A stretch of 64,000 bases of DNA from Desulfobacter sp. (GCA_028768545.1 CP054838.1:1295501-1359500); one strand, 5' to 3'; positions 28,754 through 38,174 are shown, counted from the first letter of the stretch. Notes: generated by a model not told the origin, from the letters alone. Made by a program: numbers and translations.

Positions 28754-30276
28754 GGGCGCATTCCCATTTTCCCGGTTATACCGCTGGCACTGGATTGTGC
28801 ATGTTTGCCATCTGCTTCAGGCAGTTCCAACGCCCTGCTTTATAAAATGATCGCAGCATAATCATTTTTTCTGCATTCTCCCGATACCAAAAGATGCATG
28901 GACCTTTAAGACGTAAATTCACGACTCTCCGAATCGAACTTTCAATAGCACCGCTGCCAATAGGTAAGTTCAACGCTTTTACAGTTGAGAAATTAAGCCT
29001 CAGTTCATTGCGCACAAAATAATCCCGTTCCGTCTTGATAGCCTTACTGTTTCTGCCTCTACAAAGCTTCTGGACGGCCTGTACCACCTCAATCGCCTTT
29101 CCCTTCAGCAGAAGACCTCGCTGCTTCGATACCCAGCGTTTGCGTTCCTTGGATGACCAGGTCTTCCTTAAGCCTGCTACTGTACCCAGATGCTCAACTG
29201 CATGGTAGAAATCGAGAAGTTCATACACACGCTCAGGAGCCAAACCCAATGCTTTTAGCAGTCCGGGGATTCGATTCCAAATCCAATGTGCCCCATCTGC
29301 AACAAACAGTATTTTGTCTGAGTTCTGAATATGAAGGGAGTTCAAATAACCCTTTAACAAGTGGAATACACCATCCGGTCCATTGAAACAGCCATCAATA
29401 AATGGTGAAAAGCTTTTTTCTTGTTTTCTATGGGCGTCCACTACATAAATGATCAAAAGCTTGGGTTCTCGCCATGCCCCACGAAATCGGGTTCTATCCT
29501 TTTGGGTTTTTGGTCCCCTTTTCTTCTCTCTGAGCCGAGTGCGGCCACCATCAGTGCTGATAACGACTCGCCGCCCTTCAAGTAAATCTCCATCATTTAA
29601 TGGGATTCGGCCCGCTTGTTGTTCGGCTCGAGCCCGCTCTGCGTACCGATAGGTCAGTTTACGGATGACCTTTATACCCAACGTCATCCCACGGTCACAA
29701 AGCACTTGACGGACTTCTTCAAAAGAACTTAATAAGGCTGACCAAGAACTCACCATAGAAGCCAAAGCAGGCGAGCAGCGATCATGGATTCCAAGAAGGA
29801 TTAAGCCAGCGTATGCACCTTTATATCTTTTTCCTTTTCGGCGGTCACAGGACCTTCGATAGTATCGAACATGAATATCAACCGAACTATCTGTACAAAG
29901 CTGAATCCAAACGGTCTCAAGCCCTTCGCTTTTCATCCGTCCCGGCCAATTGGACATCAATTCTTTTTCTTGGTCGACCTGTTTAGAGGAATCTACTGAG
30001 GCCTGGATCTTTTTTTTAAAAAAAAGGCGCTTATCCGATTTGTATACTCAAGGATTTCCTGCTCCATCTGTTCTAATTTGTTAGCGTTACGAACCAAGCG
30101 ATTTGGATCTTCTTCCAGTTCTTTGAGGCATGCAAGGACTTCATCAACAGTATTACAATCTTCAGCTTTCTTCATTAGCACAATCCATTTATGTTCATTT
30201 CAGCGTAACAGAGGATATCATTCTTTTTGCTCTAAAAGACAGGCCTTTTTAAAACCGGGAAAATGGGAATGCGCCC
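28754..30276 (-). mobile_element. Insertion sequence, probably ISKra4 family
   Basis: A 1523-base element with perfect 22-base inverted ends (GGGCGCATTCCCATTTTCCC... at both) and a perfect 9-base target duplication GAATTGCAA at 28745-28753 and 30277-30285. It carries two overlapping frames joined by a slippery A8 run. The GGG-starting ends, 9-base duplication and transposase sequence suggest the ISKra4 family; the family name is from memory of typical features. Confidence 0.88.
28776..30181 (-). CDS. Transposase made from two frames by probable -1 frameshift
   Basis: The first frame (29993-30181) encodes a 62-residue N-terminal piece with a coiled-coil-like helix (NANKLEQMEQEILEY). The second (28776-29960, open further upstream) encodes the catalytic part: VISTDGGRTRLREKKRG, FVADGAHWIWNRIPGLL, LDFYHAVEHLG and IGSGAIESSIRRVVNLRLKG. 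The two overlap at T8A8 (30010-30025; read on the minus strand as TTTTTTTTAAAAAAAAG), and the change of phase is -1 at A-AAA-AAA. This fits programmed frameshifting, as known for several IS families. Fused, it would be about 465 residues. The alternative is a simple assembly indel in the homopolymer. Confidence 0.8.
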
Positions 30277-30492
30277 GAATTGCAATTCGATCGCCCGCCG
30301 TTATACCGGACTTGGTTAAAAAGGATGCAAACCGGTTGATCCGCTGGTTCATTTCCCCGAAAGAATATCGGTAATCTTTTCCTATGCAGGCTTCGAGGTT
30401 TGGACTTAAAAATGCACGGTTGGTAAACAACTGACCAAGATTGATACCCATAAAAACCTCCCAAAAATGATACAAATTAACAATAAAAACAA

Positions 30493-30509
30493 TGAGAACA
30501 CTGTTCTCA
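30493..30509. promoter_or_regulatory. 17-bp palindrome upstream of acyl-CoA ligase, possible TetR operator
   Basis: TGAGAACA-C-TGTTCTCA is perfectly symmetrical and lies 42 bases before the ligase start; a further TTGTTCTCGTGT half-site follows at about 30531. The position between promoter and start, and a TetR gene at the end of the same cluster, suggest autoregulated control. Confidence 0.45.
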
Positions 30510-30782
30510 ATTACATTGTATTGTTCTCGTGTGTCAAGGTGCTTTAAATTTTTTGTGATTATAGTTTTCCGTGACAGGGTTATCGTAAACGGCATTTTGT
30601 CGAGTTGGCACTTAATGAACGAATTGTCAAAGAGACAAATTATGCCTGAATTATTATGTTATTTTGAAAAATGCAGAGATTTTGATTCAGGAACTCAACG
30701 GTATTGGTCTTATTATTAGCGCACAGAGATGATAAAAAAATTTATCAAGGCAAGTAAAGAAATTCAAACACTGAGGGGGATA

Positions 30783-31535
30783 TCAGTATTTCACCGCCGC
30801 CAATATCGGATTTTTGTGCACACGGCTCATCTCTGTGGCCCTGAATGTGGCAACCTTAGCAAAATAAGCGTCATACTCTGAGAGTACCGAAGGTTGCAAT
30901 ATGAATTTACCGTCTGAGATTTCAGTTAAAATGTCTTTTTTTATTATGCTTTCAAAGGCCTTGTTCGATTTGTCCGTCCTTACACCGGCGATCTCATAGT
31001 CGATAATAACATCGGCAATGGCGTCTTTTTCAATCAGGGATAATTGTTTGAAGGCCTGGTGAAATTCAACCGTCCCCCTTGGCACTATTCCATAGAATGC
31101 CTTTGCCGCAAATATTTCTTGCGGGACTCCCTCATGGATTAACTGAGCATAATTTTTAAAACCAAAACGATCATAGTATGTTGGTAATCCTACAAGCGCG
31201 CACCCCTTGCTATTCATAGACTTGAGCAAGGCTAATCCATGATGGATAAGTGTTGTGCCTATTCGGAACCCCTGAAATTCGGGCAATACAGATATTGGAC
31301 CAAGGCCATACCAGTTTGTTGTACCATCAGAAACGCTCACAGGCGAAAAGGCAATGTGCCCCATAATCTGTCCATCAATTTCAGTCACAAGGGATAGAGT
31401 CAATGCGCCGGCGGCACGCAAATCACGAATGGTTAAATGTTCGGTTTGCTGATTGAACGAATGATCCTTAAACGCCAGTTTTGTGACCCTAGTGATCGTC
31501 TCAATGTCTGATGGTTTCTCCTCTCTGATCATCAT
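30783..31535 (-). CDS. GNAT-family N-acetyltransferase
   Basis: A 250-residue protein whose first 160 residues form a GNAT domain: MGHIAFSPVSV near residue 59 and the acetyl-CoA-binding motif A, LGPISVLPEFQGFRIGTTLIHHGL, near 77, followed by LVGLPTYYDRFGFKN near 115, as in the YhbS-type group. The last 80 residues have no recognised domain. No clear ribosome-binding site before either of two adjacent ATGs. Acceptor substrate unknown. The low GC of this and the next genes stands out from the neighbouring clusters and suggests transfer. Confidence 0.85.
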   Translation of the reverse strand: MMIREEKPSDIETITRVTKLAFKDHSFNQQTEHLTIRDLRAAGALTLSLVTEIDGQIMGHIAFSPVSVSDGTTNWYGLGPISVLPEFQGFRIGTTLIHHGLALLKSMNSKGCALVGLPTYYDRFGFKNYAQLIHEGVPQEIFAAKAFYGIVPRGTVEFHQAFKQLSLIEKDAIADVIIDYEIAGVRTDKSNKAFESIIKKDILTEISDGKFILQPSVLSEYDAYFAKVATFRATEMSRVHKNPILAAVKY

Positions 31536-31564
31536 TTTATTATTTTCTCACACCAGCGTTGGGT

Positions 31565-32349
31565 CTAGCCTAAAAGGACCAACCCGTAACGTGAACTTGT
31601 AGAAACAGACGGGTCTTTACTTTTTTGCAACCACCCAGCCGTCTTGAGCAAATGGTTCATATTAATTCCATAGCCTGAAACCGATGGTCGAGAAAGGTCC
31701 GGATGTCGGCACTTTCCGTCACCGTTCAATACATTGCATTGGAGGTGTTCAGGACAATATATGTTTTTACAAGATCCGCCGGCAAAGGAGCTTGAAAAAA
31801 CAGCCCCTTGGCATGGGCTGTTTTTTCAAGCGTTATCACAATAAAATGGAGTAATTTTGCAATTTCTTTTCGATTGGCAGAATACATTCGCTCTTGGGCC
31901 AGTTCAATTTCAATCAAGATTGCCCGGGGTGTTTCTCTCATATATTCTCTTAACCAATCCGGACCATTTAAGTTTGGCGGACATGTTGGAGATAACCCGT
32001 AATTAGGGCATCGGGTTTCCTGGCAAAGCGATGCGATATCATTTTCAATTTTAATTTTTTTGCCGTCAACCACTGCGGCTGCGCTGCTGCCCAGGTCCGT
32101 TGCCAACCGTAAAAGTTCTTCAATTATATCGTTTAAACTGTCCATATCCTTCGCTATGGGGTGCTTTTCACTGATCTTAACCGAAGGATTGGGATTCAAT
32201 ATCATGGTTTTGCACTGTCCACACCGCCGCTTTATTTCATCCGACCAAATTTCAACCATGGCACCACACCCATGACAGTTAAACTCAATGGGGACGGTTG
32301 ACAATGTCTGGTCCAGGCCCGGGCATTTCATAGACTCGTTTAATCCCAT
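31565..32349 (-). pseudogene. DUF2284-type metal-binding protein gene, frameshifted
   Basis: The 5' frame starts at 32349 (behind GAAAGGATTTAAAAAT) and has a Cys ribbon (FNCHGCG ... RRCGQCK) and the DUF2284 signature CQETRCPNYGLSPTCPPN. After HAKGLFF the frame derails at a T6 run near 31794-31799. In the -1 frame the family's C-terminal cysteine motifs continue intact: SFAGGSCKNIYCPEHLQC, GDGKCRHPDLSRPSVSGYGI, to TAG at 31565-31567. One missing T restores a single protein of about 261 residues. DUF2284 proteins are cysteine-rich, putatively iron-sulfur or zinc binding. Either a recent mutation or a homopolymer sequencing error. Confidence 0.8.
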
Positions 32350-32353
32350 ATTT

Positions 32354-32566
32354 TTAAATCCTTTCAGAAAACGATTGTTGGCAATAGATCGCCTTGAATC
32401 CGCATGGATACCCTCTTGGGTCGTGTCCAAGAGCTTGCCCAACGGGTTCCCGGCAGACCATGCAGAATGCCAATGCTTTACTTTTTTCTGCGATCACATC
32501 CTTTTGATATGCTATTGAAATATGTAATACATCCCCCATTTGGGCTATAATTAAAATTAATTGCAT
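32354..32566 (-). CDS. Possible small cysteine protein upstream of DUF2284 gene
   Basis: A 70-residue frame ending four bases before the DUF2284 start. It has a CMVC pair and two later cysteines (YPCGFKAIYC), suggesting a metal-binding knuckle. It starts 33 bases from the end of IS256 copy 2, so it may be the remnant of a longer gene or promoter region cut by that insertion. No homologue recognised. Confidence 0.3.
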   Translation of the reverse strand: MQLILIIAQMGDVLHISIAYQKDVIAEKSKALAFCMVCREPVGQALGHDPRGYPCGFKAIYCQQSFSERI

Positions 32567-32598
32567 TTCCCATGGTTGGAGAACCGGTTGACCAAGAA

Positions 32599-34048
32599 AG
32601 GGCGTTCAAAATTCTGTGTCAGTTGAATGAAAGCTGATATATTCAGCTAAATAAGGAGAACTGACATGACCGAAGAAAACACCGAATTTGATTTTCAAAA
32701 AGCCCTTAAAGGCATCCAGGAAGGTAAACCCTTCACAGGTAAGGGCGGCGTCCTTACATCATTAATCAAAAATCTTGCTGAAGCTGATCTTGAAGGAGAG
32801 TTGGAGTCCCATCTCGGGCAGGAAGTTTCTGCCAACCGCCGTAATGGAAAAAGCAAAAAGACCATTAAATCCCTGGATGGTAAATTTGAGCTGGAAACCC
32901 CGCGTGACAGGGCCGGAACCTTCTCTCCACAGATCGTCAAAAAACATCAGACAACGCTCAGCGATGAAATTGAAAGAAAGATAATAGCCCTTTACGGCCT
33001 GGGCATGAGTTATAATGATATGGCTTCCCATTTACAGGAAATCTATGGACTTGAGATTTCAAATGCCACTCTGAGCACCATTACCGATAAAATCATCCAT
33101 ACCGTCAAAGAATGGCAGGCCAGGCCGTTGGAAAATGTGTACCCAATCGTATGGCTTGATGCCATACATTATAAAGTACGAGAAAACGGAAAGGTCGGCA
33201 GCAAAGCCGTTTACACAATTCTTGGGGTGAATATCGAGGGCCGCAAAGAGGTTCTTGGGCTGTACATATCCGAGAATGAGGGTGCGAACTTCTGGCTGCA
33301 GGTGTTAACAGACCTTTCAAACCGAGGGGTAAAAGATATCCTGATTGCCTGTGTTGATGGTCTAAAAGGTTTTCCCGAGGCCATTGAGACCATATTCCCG
33401 GACACAGAAGTTCAACTCTGCGTAGTCCACCAGATCCGAAATTCATTGAAATACGTTGGTTCCAAAAATAAAAAGGAATTTATGGCAGATCTAAAACGTG
33501 TTTATAAAGCGGTCAATAAGGATCTGGCCGAAGAAGAACTGGATATCTTGGAAAATAAATGGAATGACAAATACCCGATTGTGATAAAATCCTGGCGGAA
33601 CAACTGGGAACGCCTCAGTCATTTCTTTAAATATCCAGAAGAGATTCGACGGATAATATACACCACAAATACCATTGAGGCTGTGCATCGACAGTTTCGA
33701 AAACTGACCAAAACAAAGGGATCATTCCCGAACCAGGACAGCCTGTTAAAGCTGCTTTACATGGGGATCCAGAACGCCAGTAAAAAATGGACAATGCCGA
33801 TTCAAAATTGGTCACTGACAATTTCCCAGTTGGCAATTTTCTTTGAAGGCCGGCTGGATAAAGAGCTGGGAATTTGATAGGGATTTATTTACAGATGGAA
33901 AAGATGGTTCCAGGAACTCCACTCCAGCAAAAGTTAACTCCTCCGACGTGGCTGATTGAAAGCCCATTCTCGGACCTGACTTTTACTTCCGCTGGCGCTG
34001 AGGCAGATCCGGGAACCGAAACCGTGACACAGAATTCTGAACATTCCC
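32599..34048 (+). mobile_element. IS256-family insertion sequence, copy 2
   Basis: Same 1450-base element as copy 1, in the opposite orientation. The flanks are GACCAAGAA on the left and GACCAAGGC on the right, a 9-base target duplication with two mismatches. It separates the DUF2284 region from fdhA, and no clear interrupted gene can be reconstructed across it. The sequence from 34049 to 34326 holds no gene, only the fdhA leader. Confidence 0.92.
32666..33877 (+). CDS. IS256-family transposase, copy 2
   Basis: A 403-residue full-length transposase with the same DDE residues and ribosome-binding site as copy 1, differing at four positions (for example ADLEGELES against AALEGELES, GKVGSKAV against GKVASKAV). 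It looks intact and could mobilise both copies. Confidence 0.96.
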   Translation: MTEENTEFDFQKALKGIQEGKPFTGKGGVLTSLIKNLAEADLEGELESHLGQEVSANRRNGKSKKTIKSLDGKFELETPRDRAGTFSPQIVKKHQTTLSDEIERKIIALYGLGMSYNDMASHLQEIYGLEISNATLSTITDKIIHTVKEWQARPLENVYPIVWLDAIHYKVRENGKVGSKAVYTILGVNIEGRKEVLGLYISENEGANFWLQVLTDLSNRGVKDILIACVDGLKGFPEAIETIFPDTEVQLCVVHQIRNSLKYVGSKNKKEFMADLKRVYKAVNKDLAEEELDILENKWNDKYPIVIKSWRNNWERLSHFFKYPEEIRRIIYTTNTIEAVHRQFRKLTKTKGSFPNQDSLLKLLYMGIQNASKKWTMPIQNWSLTISQLAIFFEGRLDKELGI

Positions 34049-34326
34049 GACCAAGGCGTGGGGATTTAAAATTGGCATGGCCGTTGCCGCCTAATTTTTC
34101 AGAAGAGAAATCATCTTTTTGCACAATGCCCTAAAGGTGCCGTACCCTTGGGGTGAAATCATTTAACTTGTCTTCCCATGGGATGTTTGGCAATGACGTG
34201 TTTTACAACCGTTGGAAAATATAAGGATTTTCATTATGCCGATATTGACATAGCGAAATGTCTGTGTTACCCAGACCTTAATTTAAAAGCTGTCAGGAGA
34301 TGATCCTGTAAATTTAAGGAGGGCAT

Positions 34327-37086
34327 ATGCCGCATCTGAGCATTGACAATACGCAAGTTGAATTTCAGCCCGGTCAGATCATTCTTGATCTCTGCCAAGA
34401 CCTTTCCATAAAAATTCCCACCCTTTGTCATTTGGCCGGCACCACCCCCACAGGGGTGTGCGGGGTCTGCCTGGTCAAAGACTCAAAGGCAGGCATGGTA
34501 CCGGCCTGCTCCACCCAGGCCCGATCCGGCATGGAAATCAGGACCCATGGCTTTGAGGTCAGGGCGGCCAGGAAAAAAGCCATTGAAGCCCTGGTCTCCA
34601 CGGGCAACCATAACTGCGGGGTGGCAGGAGCCATGACCGCAGGATTTACGGATTTTCAGATGGATGCCCGGGAGATGGAAGCCTCTTTTGATCTTTGTCC
34701 TGCATGGGGGGACTGCAGGCTCCAGGATCTGGTCTACGAATACCAGGCCCAGGCATCGGGATTTGATACTCTCTGGAAAAATGAGGTGCCGGATGTGGCC
34801 AACCCCATGATTATCCGGGATTTTTCCAGGTGCATCGGCTGCGGCAGGTGTGTGAAAGCCTGCAACGAGGTCCAGGTGAACCGGGCCATCTCCATGGACA
34901 ACGTTTCCGGCCGGGACCTTGCCGTTACCCCCGGTGGCGGCAGCCTTGTGGATTCTGATTGTGTATTTTGCGGGGAATGCATCCAGGCCTGTCCTGTGGG
35001 CGCTTTGGTGGAAAAAAAGGCTGAAAATAATTGGCGGCCCTGGGAAGAAAAAAAAATCAGGACCACCTGTCCCTATTGCGGGGTGGGGTGCCAGCAGTGG
35101 CTCCATGTCAAGGACAAAAAAATCGTCAAGGTCATAGGGGTTGAGCAGGGTTCTCCTAACAAGGGGCGGCTCTGTGTCAAGGGACGGTTCGGGTATGATT
35201 TTATCTATTCTGACCAGCGGATCAAAACCCCTGTGATCCGGGAGAACGGGGAATTCAAGGCGGTCTCCTGGGATCATGCCATAGATTATACAGCCGACCG
35301 GCTCAAAAAAATTATTTCCCAATCAGGCCCGGATGCCGTGGCCGGGGTGAGCTGTGCCAGATCCATCAACGAAGATTCCTATCAGATGCAAAAATTATTC
35401 AGGGCCGTGTTCAAGACCAACAATATCGATCATTGTGCCCGAACCTGACATGCTCCCACTGTCGCAGGTCTTGCGGCATCATTCGGTTCCGGCGCCATGA
35501 CTAATTCCTTTGGGGAATTTTCAAAGGCAAAGATGTTTTTTGTGATCGGGTCCAATATGACCGAGGCCCATCCCGTGGCCGCCTCCTTTGTGAAAAATGC
35601 AGTTGAAAAAGGGGCCAGCCTGATTGTGGCAGATCCCCGGAAACATAAACTTACGGATTTTGCAGAGATCCACCTGGGTCTGAAGGTGGGGTCGGACATT
35701 GCCCTGCTCAACGGGCTCATGCATGTGCTCATCAAAGAAAATTTATATGACCGGGATTTTGTGGAAAACCATACCCAAGATTTTGACAAATTAAAGGCGG
35801 TTGTCGAGACCTATCCCCCGGAACGGGCAGGTGAGATTTCCGGGATTGATCCTGAAATCATTATTAAAACCGTCCGCCGCCTGGCCTCGGTACGCCCGGT
35901 CATGGTCTGCTATACCTTAGGGATAACAGAGCATACCTGCGGCAGGAACAATGTGGTGTCTGTTGCCAATCTTCAGATGCTTTTAGGAAATATGGGCGTG
36001 GAGTGCGGGGGGGTAAATCCCTTGCGCGGCCAGAACAATGTCCAGGGGGCCTGTGATATGGGGGCTTTGCCCAATGTATTCCCCGGATACCAGGCCGTTA
36101 TTGACCCCTTGTCCAGGGAGAAATTTGAACGATTCTGGGCCGTGGATGGTTTGCCCGATAAAAACGGTCTCATGATCCCTGAAATGATGGAGGGGCTGGA
36201 AGAAAAAAAGGTCAGGGCCTTTTATATTTTTGGAGAGAATCTGGCCAATACCGAGCCGGATATCGCCAAGGTGGAAAAGGAACTGGGATCTGCCGAGTTT
36301 CTCATCTGCCAGGACATCTTTTTCAACGAGACCACCGAGTTTGCAGATGTGGTCTTTCCGGCAGCGGCCTGGAGTGAAAATGAGGGCACCTTCACCAACA
36401 GCGAAAGGCGGGTGAGCCGGGTGAGAACCGCCAGTCTTCCCCCGGGAGAGGCCCGGCCCAATTGGTGGATATTCAAGGAGATTGCAAAATGCTTTGGTGT
36501 GGAATGGGAGGCCACCAGCGCCCAAGAGATCTGGGACAATGAAATATCAGCGCTTGCCCCGGCCCTGGGGGGAATCAAGTATTCCCGGATCGAAGAAGAC
36601 GGGCTTCAATGGCCCTGTCCAAGCATTGATCATCCCGGAACCGGATTTCTCCACGGCAAAGGATCCTTTACAAGGGGCAGGGGCCAGTTTTTGCCGGCAG
36701 AATGGACTCCTGCAGCAGAGGTGCCCTGTGAGGATCACCCCTTTGTCCTGAGCACGGGGCGCAGGCTATACCACTACCATACAAGGACCCAGACCGGCCG
36801 GTGCAAAGGTCTCAACCAGCTGCTCTCCGAGGAGACCGCAGATATTTCACTGGCAGATGCCGCCCGTTTGAACATTGACCATGGAGAGTATATTGAGGTC
36901 AGTTCCCGCCGGGGCCAGGTGAGGGTGAGGGCCAATGTCACCCGGCAAGTGCCCCAAGGCATGGTCTGGATGGCCTTTCACTTCAGGGAAAACAATGCCA
37001 ACTGGCTGGCCAACCCCGCCTTTGACCCCATTACCCTGACCGCGGAATACAAGGCCTGTGCCGTGAATCTTGCAAAAGAGTCGTGA
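34327..37086 (+). CDS. fdhA: Selenocysteine formate dehydrogenase catalytic subunit
   Basis: One gene read through a TGA at 35446-35448 (codon 374), giving 919 residues. Domains: N-terminal [2Fe-2S] ferredoxin domain (CHLAGTTPTGVCGVCLV), a short His/Cys segment, two [4Fe-4S] motifs (CIGCGRCVKAC, CVFCGECIQACPVGA), then the Mo/W-bis-MGD domain opening with CPYCGVGCQQWL. The TGA lies in HCART-U-HAPTVAGLAASFGSGAM, exactly the catalytic selenocysteine context of formate dehydrogenases. The remaining frame contains GMVWMAFHFRE in the C-terminal MGD-binding domain. A SECIS-like hairpin follows the TGA. No signal peptide, so cytoplasmic, of the kind that pairs with NAD- or ferredoxin-linked subunits, but no partner gene is nearby. 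Ribosome-binding site AAGGAGGGCAT. Confidence 0.95.
35446..35485 (+). promoter_or_regulatory. SECIS-type selenocysteine insertion signal
   Basis: The TGA is followed 14 bases later by CGCA-GGTCT-TGCG (35463-35475), a hairpin whose loop begins with GGTCT, as in the E. coli fdhF SECIS loop bound by SelB. Spacing and loop fit a bacterial SECIS. Confidence 0.88.
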
Positions 37087-37089
37087 TAA

Positions 37090-37130
37090 AACCGCCCGGG
37101 CCGGAAAAAGAGTTTCCGGCCCGGGCGGTT
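37090..37130 (+). terminator. Strong hairpin terminator after fdhA
   Basis: AACCGCCCGGGCCGGAAA pairs perfectly over 18 bases with TTTCCGGCCCGGGCGGTT, loop AAGAG, three bases after the fdhA stop. Only a weak T-rich tail (ATCTTCTT) follows. Confidence 0.75.
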
Positions 37131-37232
37131 ATCTTCTTAGGATCATAAAAGCCAATCAAATTTAGGCGTTCATTATACCGGGCATCATCTTCCCCCTTTT
37201 ATTCCGGGTCCGCCAAAAATATTTTATCCTTG

Positions 37233-37261
37233 TTGCGAAATCAGGGCAAACCCTTTACTAT
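37233..37261 (+). promoter_or_regulatory. Possible promoter of the small CxxC membrane protein gene
   Basis: TTGCGA, 17 bases, TACTAT, about 60 bases before the TTG start at 37322. The boxes are moderate matches to sigma-70 consensus. The rest of the gap 37131-37321 shows no gene. Confidence 0.3.
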
Positions 37262-37321
37262 CAGTGTATTCGATAATATTGTTGCGCTATTAGAGAAAAT
37301 GACCTGCAGGGGCTGTCTGTT

Positions 37322-37810
37322 TTGAAAAAATTATTTAAAAAGCGTATTGTCCGGGATCTTGTTTGTCTGGCTGTTCTTGCCGGAGTTATTCTCTGGCTTT
37401 CCCGGAAATACGATGCGTTAGAATGGCTGATGGATTTTACCCGGACCCATGAATCATGGGAGCTGGATGAATTTTTTGCCATGGTTTTTTTCCTTTCATT
37501 TGCCATGGCAGTTTTTGCCTGCCGCCGCTGGCTGGAAAGCCAGCGCTTTCTTAGCGTTTTAGAAGAGCGGAACAAGGCCCTGGAGAAGGCCTTGGAAGAG
37601 ATTGACTATCTCAAGGGAATTTTGCCCATCTGCTGTTCCTGCAAAAAGATCAGGGATCACAAAGGAGACTGGCAGTCTGTGGAGGCGTGTATTGAAGATC
37701 ATTCCAAGGCCCGGTTTTCCCATTCCATGTGTCCTGACTGCCTGGAGGCGCATTATGGGGATGAACCCTGGTATAAAAAGGACAAAACCGGGCTCAAGTC
37801 TGAGAACTGA
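37322..37810 (+). CDS. Two-helix membrane protein with C-terminal CxxC domain
   Basis: A 162-residue protein with TTG start. Two membrane helices (about residues 9-26 and 48-66), a coiled-coil segment (LSVLEERNKALEKALEEIDYLKG, about 77-99), and a C-terminal domain with CCSCKKIRDHKGDW and SMCPDCLEAHYGDEPWY. The same C-terminal module often ends sensor kinases and response regulators in this bacterial class, typically after a coiled coil, so I infer a signalling role. The four cysteines could bind metal. It stands alone between fdhA and the corrinoid operon. Confidence 0.7.
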   Translation: MKKLFKKRIVRDLVCLAVLAGVILWLSRKYDALEWLMDFTRTHESWELDEFFAMVFFLSFAMAVFACRRWLESQRFLSVLEERNKALEKALEEIDYLKGILPICCSCKKIRDHKGDWQSVEACIEDHSKARFSHSMCPDCLEAHYGDEPWYKKDKTGLKSEN

Positions 37811-37840
37811 TCTTGGATCTTTGTCTTTTTGGGATTTTTC

Positions 37841-37869
37841 TTGACAAATAGAGCCCGGTTTTGAATAAA
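37841..37869 (+). promoter_or_regulatory. Promoter of the riboswitch 1 / btuFCD operon
   Basis: TTGACA, 17 bases, AATAAA, directly upstream of the first cobalamin riboswitch. Confidence 0.6.
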
Positions 37870-37871
37870 GG

Positions 37872-38033
37872 ACAGGTTCAGGTGCCGTACCGGCTTAATC
37901 GGGGAACCCTGTTAAAATCAGGGACGGACCCGCCGCTGTAATTGGGGACAAGGGCTGCAGATATCCACTGTGGAGACGCGTGCCATGGGAAGGGGCAGTC
38001 CAAGGATGATCCAAGAGTCAGAAGACCTGCCTG
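37872..38033 (+). ncRNA. Cobalamin riboswitch 1
   Basis: Adenosylcobalamin-class aptamer. Visible parts in order: GGTGCCGTACCGGCTTAATC at the 5' side, GGGAACCCTG...CAGGGACGG, the core CCGCCGCTGTAATTGGGGAC, CCACTG, CATGGGAAGG, GATGATCC and the 3' strand GTCAGAAGACCTGCC, which is the B12-box side and pairs back to the 5' end. It precedes the btuF-cbiZ fusion gene by about 140 bases with a terminator between them. Confidence 0.95.
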
Positions 38034-38090
38034 GATGTTGATGTTGCTCCCCTGGTATGGGGCAGCACCAGATCTTGGAGAAAAAGGGAT

Positions 38091-38124
38091 CCCCGGATCA
38101 AGTGTCATTGGTCCGGGGGTTTGT
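38091..38124 (+). terminator. Expression-platform terminator of riboswitch 1
   Basis: CCCCGGATCA and TGGTCCGGGG form a 10-base stem (one T-G pair), followed by GTTTGTATT. It lies between the aptamer and the fusion gene start, so bound cobalamin should favour termination. Confidence 0.7.
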
Positions 38125-38174
38125 ATTCAGACGCCGGGTCAAGGCCTCATATTTTCAACTGAAAGGAAGATGAG

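Larger units (their letters stand above)
27414..30451 (-). pseudogene. Acyl-CoA ligase gene broken by an IS and an in-frame TGA
   Basis: AMP-forming acyl-CoA synthetase. The start (GINLGQLFTNRAF) is at 30451 behind GGGAGGTTTTT. The gene is interrupted after GDRIAI by a 1523-base IS (28754-30276) with a 9-base target duplication GAATTGCAA. Removing the IS and one target copy restores the frame and gives about 501 codons, the normal length. Downstream of the IS come the P-loop MYTSGTTGKPKGA, then a TGA at 28335-28337 (after VHTLD), then SVAPLFHIGG, YGATEYSG, GWYRTGDLG and RNTLGKVLKR. The TGA probably replaced a sense codon. No SECIS-like structure was noticed, so selenocysteine is unlikely. Two independent lesions make this a pseudogene. 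Confidence 0.9.

Noticed and set aside
18813..34048. Composite transposon carried by the two IS256 copies
   Set aside because: Copy 1 has its own exact 9-base duplication and its host gene rejoins; copy 2 has a different, slightly imperfect duplication. The outer flanks do not match each other.
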